Shown piece after piece: positions 1-6,471 of a DNA stretch of 28,049 bases. The stretch's first letter is position 1. Each line of letters opens with the position of its first letter. The notes under the pieces were generated by a model. It had not been told where the DNA came from. It ran no database searches and saw only the letters and a list, made by a program, of their open reading frames with translations. The position numbers and the translations under genes were made by a program. The stretch is from a virus: positions 1-28,049 of the IMG/VR virus record IMGVR_UViG_3300042328_000825, one strand, 5' to 3'.

Positions 1-93
1 TACAATGGTATCATGGAATCCATTGGAATCATTTTGGGTCTTTTCTTTATCCTTGCCCTCAATGATTCCAATGGATTCCATGATACCATTGTA
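1..93. repeat. Perfect 33-bp inverted repeat at the left edge
   Basis: Bases 1-33 are the exact reverse complement of bases 61-93, separated by 27 bp. The right arm codes for the conserved gp41 stretch YNGIMESIGII, so it is the genuine copy. The left arm lies at the very edge of the window, where gp41 similarity should continue but does not. A fold-back chimera or an assembly artefact at a contig end explains this better than a biological hairpin. Confidence 0.93.
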
Positions 94-411
94 TATGGCT
101 TTTTCTTTGCAGAACTTTTCAGTCTGCTCTACCATCCACTGTGTATCTGACTTCTCACCTTCCTTGAACATGTCATCCGAAATGGATACACACTTCTTGA
201 ATTCTACTTCTCCAAGAGAAGTCTCATTCTCCAGAGATACGAGAATCGCATCTTTGGTGGGAAGATTGTTATATTTGAGAATAAACTTAGAAACAATATT
301 GAAGACAGTCTTTTCTGACTTGTCGTGAAAATATGCTTCCTGTAGGAAGGGCACAACCTTCCTTGAATAGTCCTCGTTCAAGACGAGGTTTTTCAAGATT
401 ACTGATTCCAT
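1..411 (-). CDS. 41: Replicative DNA helicase, gp41-like (partial, C-terminus beyond window)
   Basis: Only the first 137 codons are present; the gene runs off the left edge. The N-terminus resembles T4 gp41, the hexameric 5'-3' helicase that unwinds the fork and works with primase gp61. Similar stretches include NEDYSRKVVPFL, EAYFHDKS, WMVEQTEKFC and KAIYNGIMESI. The Walker motifs would lie further on, outside the window. The start at 411 has no good Shine-Dalgarno site but lies 6 bases after a TATAAT box, so the mRNA may be leaderless. It is the last gene of the leftward replication block, 37 bp beyond the preceding ORF. The last 11 codons (bases 1-33) are probably not real, because they are an exact inverted copy of bases 61-93 and do not resemble gp41 at that point. 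Identity is by recalled family similarity; confident. Confidence 0.88.
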   Translation of the reverse strand, partial: MESVILKNLVLNEDYSRKVVPFLQEAYFHDKSEKTVFNIVSKFILKYNNLPTKDAILVSLENETSLGEVEFKKCVSISDDMFKEGEKSDTQWMVEQTEKFCKEKAIYNGIMESIGIIEGKDKEKTQNDSNGFHDTIV

Positions 412-417
412 ATTTGT

Positions 418-445
418 ATTATACTCTTATATTAATCTATGTCCA
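418..445 (-). promoter_or_regulatory. Early sigma70-like promoter for gp41
   Basis: On the minus strand TGGACA (445-440) is followed by a 16-bp spacer and TATAAT (423-418). The gp41 ATG begins 6 bases after the -10 box, at the position expected for +1. It overlaps the end of the preceding ORF. The same geometry is seen at the other two early promoters in the window. Confidence 0.68.
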
Positions 446-448
446 GCA

Positions 449-763
449 TCAGTCTTGATGAACATCATCTTCAAGATCGGCAGTGTCCAATGATTTTACT
501 TCAATACCGCTTTCAACAATATTTGTAAATATTTCACCAACTGTATTAGTAAAATGTTGTTCTTCTTTATTAAAATCTTCAGGAGCTTGTATAATATCAA
601 TTTCCATTGTCACGCTCAAATCATCGCCTTTTTCTTGTAAACTAATTTTTCCAAATTTAAAAACAATATCCTGATACGGTCCAGTTTTAATTTTGATTGG
701 ACAAGTTTGAGTAACGTCTGATGTTGGATCTTCCAAAAATTCGTATTTAATCTTGCTGTCCAT
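449..763 (-). CDS. Small conserved-context protein of unknown function between uvsX and gene 41
   Basis: A 104-residue acidic protein that I do not recognise. The start at 763 is chosen because AAGGA lies 8 bases upstream; an in-frame ATG at 790 would add nine residues with a poorer ribosome site and a longer overlap with uvsX. It overlaps the uvsX 3' end by 17 bp, so the two are probably translationally coupled. The middle of the protein (about residues 25-65) alternates hydrophobic and charged residues as in beta-strands, and the C-terminal tail is very acidic (DTADLEDDVHQD). No membrane segment or signal peptide is seen. Its place between recombinase and helicase genes suggests a replication or recombination accessory role, but that is inference from position only. 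Confidence 0.75.
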   Translation of the reverse strand: MDSKIKYEFLEDPTSDVTQTCPIKIKTGPYQDIVFKFGKISLQEKGDDLSVTMEIDIIQAPEDFNKEEQHFTNTVGEIFTNIVESGIEVKSLDTADLEDDVHQD

Positions 764-1769
764 ATTTGAAGTCCTTTTGGATATTCGCATCCAACTTATC
801 TAGAACATCTTTTGTATAATACTTTTCCGGTTCGTCATCGATATTCTTTTCAAATACTTTTGACCCATCCGGCAATTCAATACGGGTAGACACCTTCTTG
901 AACACACCATACTTGATTGCAAGGTCTGTCAGGCCGTAGTACCTACTCAATCCAGTCGTGTAATTTAGTCGTGTTTCTACTTGAGTATTTTCTTTTACAA
1001 ATCGATTCTTGTAGTTTGTGCACTTTATAAAGTTGCCTACTACACCCTCTTCTCCTTTGTCCTTTGACTTTGAAAGAGTAAGAATAGTGCTTGCAGCATA
1101 CTTCAGACCAATACCACCACCCAGCTCCTTTGTTGGCACATAAGCACCGATGACCTGATATGTGTGATTAGTCAGAAGCATTGGAATGTTAGCCTTACCA
1201 AGCTTCAGTGTCAGTACACGGAAAGTCGCTTTTGTCTGCTGGGCTTTAGTCATGTCTCTGACATTCTTTCCTTCAGCAGAGTCATTCATCTCTTTTTCGG
1301 TTGACAACATGCCCAAAGAGTCAAGAACCATAAACATTGGCTTGCGCTCATCTTCTGGGGTCTCAAGTACATCATTAACGATCTTGAGTGCCTGAGTCTT
1401 GAAGTCTTCAATAGTTGCCACAGGAACCACTGCAATTCTATTTGTATCAATTCCTCTTGACTCAAACATGTCTGTGGTGACTGCTTGCTCTGTGTCGAAA
1501 TAAATGACAACTCCTTCTTCGTGGTCTCTGAGGAATTGTGATGCGATTCCGAGTGCATAGAAGGTCTTTCCGGTTGCTGGATCACCAGCAAGACAAGAAA
1601 TCTTGTTATTGGGAAGACCTCCGTAAATTGAACCAGACAAAAGGGCGTTCAATACATAAGAACCAGTGTCAATAAACCCAGTAACATCAGAACCTTCAAG
1701 GCCATCTGCAACAAGTTTAGCGTCTGGATTATTTATCTTTGTGATTAAGCTTTTTAGATACTTTGACAT
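747..1769 (-). CDS. uvsX: UvsX-like RecA-family recombinase
   Basis: A 340-residue strand-exchange protein of the RecA/UvsX family. It forms filaments on single-stranded DNA and drives recombination-dependent replication and repair in T4-like phages. Visible motifs: Walker A GDPATGKT at residues 62-69, the catalytic glutamate in FDTEQA (about E94), Walker B MFMVLD at 145-150, and the loop-2 region after NHTYQVIGAY with a glycine-rich ELGGGIGLKYAAS stretch at about 215-227. T4 UvsX is about 390 residues, so this version is somewhat shorter, as in environmental T4-like phages. The start at 1769 overlaps the upstream ORF by 41 bp and has only a weak purine-rich ribosome site (AGAGAAAG), which suggests coupled translation. 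It sits in the replication block between polymerase and helicase, as in T4. Confidence 0.96.
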   Translation of the reverse strand: MSKYLKSLITKINNPDAKLVADGLEGSDVTGFIDTGSYVLNALLSGSIYGGLPNNKISCLAGDPATGKTFYALGIASQFLRDHEEGVVIYFDTEQAVTTDMFESRGIDTNRIAVVPVATIEDFKTQALKIVNDVLETPEDERKPMFMVLDSLGMLSTEKEMNDSAEGKNVRDMTKAQQTKATFRVLTLKLGKANIPMLLTNHTYQVIGAYVPTKELGGGIGLKYAASTILTLSKSKDKGEEGVVGNFIKCTNYKNRFVKENTQVETRLNYTTGLSRYYGLTDLAIKYGVFKKVSTRIELPDGSKVFEKNIDDEPEKYYTKDVLDKLDANIQKDFKYGQQD

Positions 1770-2031
1770 TATTTTTTCTTTCTCTAGTAGTTACAATTAC
1801 AGCAGCCCAATTTTCTTGGGCTGTTTCTGCTGATTTTACCGATTTGATGATTAAGTTGCCATCAACTTCAAGAAGTCTATCACCAACAATATAGCATGGC
1901 CCACCTTCAAAATCAAATAACCCATCACCATGGCGAGTATACAAAGACCTACCTTCGATTTTGTAAGATCCATCTTCAAGAAGTGTGAGTATTCGTTCAT
2001 CACCATATCTAGATTTAAATTTCTTAACCAT
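1729..2031 (-). CDS. Small protein of unknown function upstream of uvsX
   Basis: A 100-residue basic protein that I do not recognise. The start is supported by AGGAG 9 bases upstream. The reading frame overlaps the start of uvsX by 41 bp, which is long for this compact genome, and the overlapping C-terminal part is lysine-rich (RERKNNVKVSKKLNHKDK). The body has short repeated strand-turn patterns (DGSYKIEGRSLYTRHGDGLFDFEG, VGDRLLEVDGNLII) that suggest a small beta-rich fold. No signal peptide or transmembrane segment is present. Position between polymerase and recombinase genes hints at DNA metabolism, but nothing in the sequence confirms it. Confidence 0.7.
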   Translation of the reverse strand: MVKKFKSRYGDERILTLLEDGSYKIEGRSLYTRHGDGLFDFEGGPCYIVGDRLLEVDGNLIIKSVKSAETAQENWAAVIVTTRERKNNVKVSKKLNHKDK

Positions 2032-2034
2032 AAA

Positions 2035-2274
2035 TTAATACTCCTGATTTACAGCCTTTAGCAATTCCAATTCTTCTTTCAACTCTTGCAATTCTTCTTT
2101 GAGTTGAACAATTATTTTGTTTTGTCTATCAATTTCTCTTCTCTGTTCTTTAATATCACTATTATTTGAAAAAGTTATTTCATGATTTGAATTAGAACCA
2201 AAAATATATTTGCCATCAATAAATTTGGACTTTTTTATATCATACTGGTTATATTTTTTAGAAAAACTTTTCAT
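2035..2274 (-). CDS. Small coiled-coil protein downstream of DNA polymerase
   Basis: A 79-residue protein; function not recognised. The C-terminal half (from about residue 40) is a strong coiled coil with heptad-like leucine and isoleucine spacing (KEQRREIDRQNKIIVQLKEELQELKEELELLK). The N-terminal part is basic and rich in Ser, Lys and Asn. I chose the ATG at 2274. A TTG six codons earlier overlaps the polymerase stop codon but has no ribosome site in front of it. The 2274 start itself has only a weak GAG upstream, so translation may depend on coupling to the polymerase gene. It could be an oligomerisation or scaffold-like partner, but this is a guess. Confidence 0.6.
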   Translation of the reverse strand: MKSFSKKYNQYDIKKSKFIDGKYIFGSNSNHEITFSNNSDIKEQRREIDRQNKIIVQLKEELQELKEELELLKAVNQEY

Positions 2275-2288
2275 TTTTATATTATATC

Positions 2289-4790
2289 TCAATTAAAGAA
2301 CGATTCAAGTGTAACTCGTTTATTTATCGACCAACCAATAGCTTGAAGAATATTATCAAGTGGTTCACCAAAAGTTTTGTCAAATTGTTTTTTACGATCA
2401 ATATATTTTTCAAGTTGAAAATTTTTAGGTGGTTTGTTGATAAACCCCATAACTGCATCTTTACCAGCTATCCCATAAGGATTGGGAACTTTAACAAAGA
2501 CAAACTTCATCTTGTCGTTTTCCTTGATGGATTGAATTTCTTTGTCTATGTTTAGTTTCTTTGTATATGCATTATGCAACAATGCTGCCTTTGTAGCAAT
2601 TGGAGTTCCAATCTTGTAAATATTAGAACTGTCTTTGTATTTATTGATACCCTTGACACCCCGAGGAGCTGCGACATCTTCAATAGGCATAATCATAAAA
2701 GCATCATAAAATTTATCAACATAGTCTCGCAACTCCTCGGGAGTTTTTGTCAAGATAATACGAATACAATCTTTTAATTTGGAACGCACGACTGCGGGAG
2801 TACTGCTTCGTGCAGTTTCAAGACCCATGATCTTTAACTTTGGATCTGCAAATCGAACACCTTCAAGATCTTGCATAAGCAGTGCATATCGCTTTTTGGC
2901 AATAAACATTCCCGCAGAAGCAATTGCTTCACGCTTGAAGAAGATCTTATTTTCCGGACAACCGAGAGTGTATGCTAGCAATTCCATTTCTTTCTTAAAC
3001 TGCGGTTGTATCTTGTGCTCACAGACTTCATGAATAAACTGTGTCACGTCTGCAATTTCAGTCTTTGCAGAAACCTTCTCAACGACAGCATTCAGATTAA
3101 GATAGACAGAGTCAGTATCCACTGCCAGTACATAGTCCTTGTCATCCTTTGTAAGGTGCTGAATATAGTCGTTCATAGCCATCTCTGCCTTGCGAATGAT
3201 TACCTGACCAGTTACGGTCACGGCGGTAGCAAGTTCCGGAGATGAATAGACGAAAGCAGGATTCCCAAGGCAACCATAAAGGCTGTTTGCAAGAATTTTT
3301 TTAACTGACTGACGAACCTTCAATGCAGCAATACGGGGAAGAAGATCTTTGTCCTTTGTCTTTTCGTATTCCTTCTCCAACTCAATCATCTTGTTCTTTG
3401 CTTCCTTACGCTGATTAAAAGTCTTTTCGATCAGGATTGGAATAAAGCCTTTGATTTCGCGTGTAAACATAGATCCGTTGCAGGCAAGACACGAAGATAT
3501 GCTTTCTGCATGTTCTATAAAATTTGGAATATCTTTTCTTTTGCTTCGAAGAAAATCATCTGCGTTTAAAGAAGAATCTTTGTGAGTGCAAGTTTCTGGT
3601 GAAATATTCCATTGCATAATAATGCTAGGATACAGACTTGTAGCATCAAAACTTACAATATTTTTGTAGAGACCCGGAGTAACATCCTTTACGTAGGCTC
3701 CAACAAATTGATCGTCTTTGGCATAACTCCGCTTTAACGGTGGAATTATGTTTTGTTTAAAAAGATAATCACAGCAAATGGTTTCCCAGATGCGTGTTGC
3801 AAAGAAAACCGTATCAAATGTTATCTTGGCTTCGTATGCAATAGAAACCGCAAGGTCGATCAGTCTGAGCTTATTGTCAAGCTGTTCAACCAAGATTGCA
3901 TCTTGAACGTTATACTCCGCAAACTTTTGAAAATCATTGCGGTAAAACTCCCGAAGTGACCCATACTCGCTGTAATCAAGTTTTTGAGCATCCAGTTCCG
4001 CCTTTGCAATAAAATTTAGAGCGTAACTTTCTTGACTCGTTCCGGAGAACTTTTTGTACAGATCCATGTAATCAAGAATCGTATATCCGGGAAATTCATA
4101 GATCTTATAGACCTTTCCACCGATATCCGTTTCCCGCATCTTCATCAAACCAAAAGGCAACCACTCCTGAATCTCCTTCTCTTCAAAGAAGAGTTTAGCC
4201 CTACCTATTATATAGGGCATATCGAACAGTTTAATATTCCACCCAGAAATAATGTCAACATCTTCTTTTGCCAAGACTTCAAAGGTTTTTTTGATCAGTT
4301 CCTTTTCTGAACTCGTAAGTATTACTTTACAATCAGGAAGATCGACTGGCTTTGAAGTTATGACATAAGTAGCGCCATCAACCCGAATGCTCATCAGGTT
4401 AATTTTTTCATTTGGGTTGTCCAAATCAGGAAACCCGTCTTCACTCTCACATTCCAAGTCTAGGTATGCGACTTTGATCTTGGAAAGATCGTATTCCACC
4501 TCAGCCTCATAAGTCTCCATGAGATATTGAGTGAGAAAATCAGTGTTTCCATAAATCGGGCAATCATCTAAATCCCTGTATTGGTCAAGAAACTGTCTGC
4601 AATCATAAAGAGTGTCAAAGATCATACGCTTGACCTTGACACCATTCAGCGATCTATACTTGCTGTCTTTATCTGTTTTGATGTACAGAGAAGGTTTAAA
4701 CGCAACGGTGTCCGTAAACCGAACACCATTGCGATAACCTCGGACAAGTATTTTGTTGCCCTTCAGAGCGCAGGCAGTATAAAATTTCAT
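2289..4790 (-). CDS. 43: Family B DNA polymerase, gp43-like
   Basis: An 833-residue replicative DNA polymerase with proofreading. Exonuclease motifs: DLE at 111-113 (Exo I), NIKLFD at 185-190 (Exo II) and YNVQDAIL at about 294-300 (Exo III). Polymerase motifs: A, FDATSLYPSI at 381-390; B, KKILANSLYG at about 497-506; C, DTDS at 558-561. The KKRYALLM block follows. The protein ends in LESFFN, a short hydrophobic tail like the sliding-clamp contact peptide at the C-terminus of T4 gp43. T4 gp43 is 898 residues, so this is a little shorter. The start overlaps the upstream stop codon as ATGA (4787-4790), which suggests coupled translation from the early promoter at 5112-5139. In T4 regA is the immediate neighbour; here it is more than 20 kb away. 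Confidence 0.97.
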   Translation of the reverse strand: MKFYTACALKGNKILVRGYRNGVRFTDTVAFKPSLYIKTDKDSKYRSLNGVKVKRMIFDTLYDCRQFLDQYRDLDDCPIYGNTDFLTQYLMETYEAEVEYDLSKIKVAYLDLECESEDGFPDLDNPNEKINLMSIRVDGATYVITSKPVDLPDCKVILTSSEKELIKKTFEVLAKEDVDIISGWNIKLFDMPYIIGRAKLFFEEKEIQEWLPFGLMKMRETDIGGKVYKIYEFPGYTILDYMDLYKKFSGTSQESYALNFIAKAELDAQKLDYSEYGSLREFYRNDFQKFAEYNVQDAILVEQLDNKLRLIDLAVSIAYEAKITFDTVFFATRIWETICCDYLFKQNIIPPLKRSYAKDDQFVGAYVKDVTPGLYKNIVSFDATSLYPSIIMQWNISPETCTHKDSSLNADDFLRSKRKDIPNFIEHAESISSCLACNGSMFTREIKGFIPILIEKTFNQRKEAKNKMIELEKEYEKTKDKDLLPRIAALKVRQSVKKILANSLYGCLGNPAFVYSSPELATAVTVTGQVIIRKAEMAMNDYIQHLTKDDKDYVLAVDTDSVYLNLNAVVEKVSAKTEIADVTQFIHEVCEHKIQPQFKKEMELLAYTLGCPENKIFFKREAIASAGMFIAKKRYALLMQDLEGVRFADPKLKIMGLETARSSTPAVVRSKLKDCIRIILTKTPEELRDYVDKFYDAFMIMPIEDVAAPRGVKGINKYKDSSNIYKIGTPIATKAALLHNAYTKKLNIDKEIQSIKENDKMKFVFVKVPNPYGIAGKDAVMGFINKPPKNFQLEKYIDRKKQFDKTFGEPLDNILQAIGWSINKRVTLESFFN

Positions 4791-5104
4791 TTCTTTGCGT
4801 CTTTGTCCTTGAGCAATCCTGCAAGGATAACACTATAATTGATAATGTCAACGATTGCGTCGTACACGCTCTCGTTTTTCAAACAAAGTTCTCCACGGTT
4901 CAAATAAGTAGAGATTCTTGACATTTTATCCGTCATTCGAATAAGAACCCCGAGTTCTGCTGTTGAAAACCCAAGATATTCCGCTCGGCGGAAGTTCATG
5001 AACGGATCTGCGGTAGAAGCATAGTCATTGTTCTTTTTTTCCATCAATTCCTTGGCTTCTTGACAAATTTTAGTATGTAAGGCAAATAGTTCGTCTCTAG
5101 TCAT
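4787..5104 (-). CDS. DUF1599 / nucleotide-modification-associated domain 1-like protein
   Basis: A 105-residue, all-helical-looking protein. The stretch EKKNNDYASTADPFMNFRRAEYLG (about residues 22-45) has the KN-DY...NF pattern of the DUF1599 (Nmad1) family. The C-terminal ESVYDAIVDIINYSVIL (78-94) resembles the helix of MazG-like NTP pyrophosphatases that carries acidic metal ligands. Members occur in phages and are linked by context to nucleotide metabolism or base modification; the reaction here is unproven. The start at 5104 is chosen although the frame stays open to 5200, because upstream residues do not fit the family and would cross the promoter. There is no clear Shine-Dalgarno site; ATG lies 7 bases after the -10 box, so the transcript may have no leader. 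It heads the operon that contains the polymerase. Confidence 0.72.
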   Translation of the reverse strand: MTRDELFALHTKICQEAKELMEKKNNDYASTADPFMNFRRAEYLGFSTAELGVLIRMTDKMSRISTYLNRGELCLKNESVYDAIVDIINYSVILAGLLKDKDAKK

Positions 5105-5111
5105 GTCGCCA

Positions 5112-5139
5112 AATATAACACCTTTTAATGGACTGTCAA
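5112..5139 (-). promoter_or_regulatory. Early sigma70-like promoter for the polymerase operon
   Basis: On the minus strand a consensus TTGACA (5139-5134), 16-bp spacer and TATATT (5117-5112; five of six consensus bases). The first codon of the DUF1599-like gene begins 7 bases after the -10 box, so +1 should fall at or one base before the ATG. It abuts the divergent late promoter at 5143-5150. Confidence 0.8.
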
Positions 5140-5142
5140 GAA

Positions 5143-5150
5143 TATAAATA
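5143..5150 (+). promoter_or_regulatory. T4-type late promoter box TATAAATA
   Basis: An exact match to the T4 late promoter consensus, with +1 expected near 5156, in front of the rightward membrane/lysis/fibre cluster. The following seven bases TTAAGAC are identical to those after the late box at 16761-16768, which supports a conserved element longer than the eight-base core. Confidence 0.75.
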
Positions 5151-5175
5151 TTAAGACACAATGGAGTTTGCAAAG

Positions 5176-5781
5176 ATGTACCTATCCATGATCGATCCAA
5201 TTAAAACAATAGAAGGAATTTCTCTTGCAGTTATGGGAATTTTGGGTATTGGATGGGGTGTTGCAAAATTTTGGAAGACCAAACAAAAATCAGATAATTT
5301 TATAGCAATTCATACGGAAATCCATGAATTGCTTACCGAACTTCGTTTAAGTGCCGGAAGCATGCGAGCCACGGTGCTTCAATTCCACAACGGGGAATAT
5401 TTTATGGATGGTATATCCATGAGAAAATTTTCAATCACGCACGAATCTTCTCACCGTGGTTATATTTCCCAAGCCGTAAAATTTAAAAATGTTCTTTGCT
5501 CACTTTATATTCCCCTTCTAAACAGAATTCTTGAAGACAAAGCTATTATCTACCACGTTCAAGCAATGTCTGAAAGTTATGCAAAGCATTTCTTTGAAGA
5601 TGAAAATATTTCTCATTATGCATGCCTACCATTAAAAAATAAAGCAATTAATGTCGGATTTATACTAATTCAATGGCATGAGGATTTTAAACCAAATATG
5701 GACAAAGAACATGCCATGATGGAACATTTCAAAACTATAAAAGATTCTATAGAACTTCAACTTTCATATCAGAGGAACTAA
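5176..5781 (+). CDS. Membrane-anchored protein with GAF-like domain
   Basis: A 201-residue protein with one N-terminal hydrophobic segment (about residues 13-32, SLAVMGILGIGWGVAKFW) followed by a soluble domain. The stretch RATVLQFHNGEYFMDGISMRKFSITHE (64-90), then HYACLPLKNKAINVGFILIQWHE (148-169), has the strand order and look of a GAF-type sensor domain. This is my judgement by eye and not a firm family match. Start: GGAG lies 9 bases before the ATG at 5176; an in-frame ATG at 5161 is also possible and lies only 10 bases after the late promoter box. The gene is first in a late transcript and is followed by a holin-like and a lipoprotein gene, so a role in timing lysis or sensing membrane state is conceivable but unproven. 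Confidence 0.72.
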   Translation: MYLSMIDPIKTIEGISLAVMGILGIGWGVAKFWKTKQKSDNFIAIHTEIHELLTELRLSAGSMRATVLQFHNGEYFMDGISMRKFSITHESSHRGYISQAVKFKNVLCSLYIPLLNRILEDKAIIYHVQAMSESYAKHFFEDENISHYACLPLKNKAINVGFILIQWHEDFKPNMDKEHAMMEHFKTIKDSIELQLSYQRN

Positions 5782-5782
5782 T

Positions 5783-6217
5783 ATGCCTACAGAATTAATA
5801 TCTTTGCTTGGTGGGGGGGTTACGGGATTCCTATTCCGCTACTGGGCCCAAAGAGCCCAAGACCAAAAAGACATGTTTAAAATGGCTATTGAGGCCAACA
5901 AACAAACAACAGATAACCAAGATAAAGCAGTCCAACGAGTGCCACTTGATGTAGGCAAAGGAGTGAGACAATTAATAGTTCTTTCATGCCTTTTTGCAGT
6001 CGTTGCAGCACCATTTGTTCTTCCATTCTTTGGGATCTCCACATTCGCTGAATTTACACAAAAGCAACCTGAAAGTTTCTTCGGCTTGATACCCGAAACA
6101 ACTCGTAAATATTTTGTAGAGATACCGGGATATTTATTTGCCGAAGAAAATCGCCAAGTTCTCTTGGCCGTAGTAGGATTCTACTTCGGAACAGCTGCGG
6201 GGGGAAATAAATCATGA
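5783..6217 (+). CDS. Holin-like membrane protein (three-TM type)
   Basis: A 144-residue protein with a glycine-rich hydrophobic N-terminus (about 4-20, ISLLGGGVTGFLFRYW), a charged segment (21-60, with QDQKDMFKMAIEAN), a long hydrophobic helix (62-84) and a third helix at the C-terminus (about 124-141, VLLAVVGFYFGTAAGG). This layout, with a final GFYFG-type helix, matches the 3TM holin superfamily found in phages and gene transfer agents, which opens the inner membrane for lysis. The start has GAGG 7-10 bases upstream and lies one base after the previous stop codon. The stop overlaps the next start as ATGA. A run of seven G residues at 5813-5819 lies in codons 11-13. No endolysin gene is recognised beside it, so the lysis role rests on fold and context. 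Confidence 0.68.
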   Translation: MPTELISLLGGGVTGFLFRYWAQRAQDQKDMFKMAIEANKQTTDNQDKAVQRVPLDVGKGVRQLIVLSCLFAVVAAPFVLPFFGISTFAEFTQKQPESFFGLIPETTRKYFVEIPGYLFAEENRQVLLAVVGFYFGTAAGGNKS

Positions 6218-6456
6218 AATATATTCTAGCATTAATTTTTCTGGCATCCTGCACAACACCACAGATTGTTTCTCCTCTGGACAAACAAGGAAATCCAATT
6301 CATAGTGTATTAAAAGAGCCATTTTTTGGAACACCTAGCCAAGCCTCCGAATGGAGTTTTTGGTATGTCATAATTTGTGCAGTTGTATTCTGGTTTGCTT
6401 GGAAAGAATTTAAGTCTGTAATGTGGCCAAAGCAACCCAAAAAAGAAGATAAATAA
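6214..6456 (+). CDS. Small lipoprotein with C-terminal TM segment, spanin-like
   Basis: An 80-residue protein starting with a lipoprotein signal peptide, MKYILALIFLASC, with a good lipobox (LASC, modified cysteine at residue 13). A second hydrophobic segment lies at about 47-64 (WSFWYVIICAVVFWFAW), followed by a basic tail. A lipidated N-terminus plus a C-terminal membrane anchor is the topology of u-spanins, which link outer and inner membranes in the last step of Gram-negative lysis. Its place right after the holin-like gene (ATGA overlap) fits this. The periplasmic part would be only about 35 residues, much shorter than in T1 gp11, so it could instead be an inner-membrane lipoprotein or one member of a spanin pair. 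It implies a Gram-negative host. Confidence 0.62.
   Translation: MKYILALIFLASCTTPQIVSPLDKQGNPIHSVLKEPFFGTPSQASEWSFWYVIICAVVFWFAWKEFKSVMWPKQPKKEDK
6448..6455 (+). promoter_or_regulatory. Probable late promoter box GATAAATA
   Basis: Seven of eight bases match the T4 late consensus. The box overlaps the stop codon of the lipoprotein gene and lies 16 bases before the fibre-like gene, leaving room for the GAGGAA ribosome site between. The GATAAATA variant also occurs at 10750-10757 and 20021-20028. Confidence 0.5.
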
Positions 6457-6471
6457 GATACGAGGAAAATC

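Noticed and set aside
5-328. Plus-strand open frame at the left edge
   Set aside because: It is antisense to the gp41 N-terminus, which has clear family similarity.
2275-2292. TTG start for the coiled-coil protein six codons upstream
   Set aside because: No ribosome site in front of it. The ATG at 2274 is more plausible, though weakly supported itself.
5105-5200. Upstream extension of the DUF1599-like gene
   Set aside because: It would cross the divergent promoter region, and the extra residues do not fit the family.
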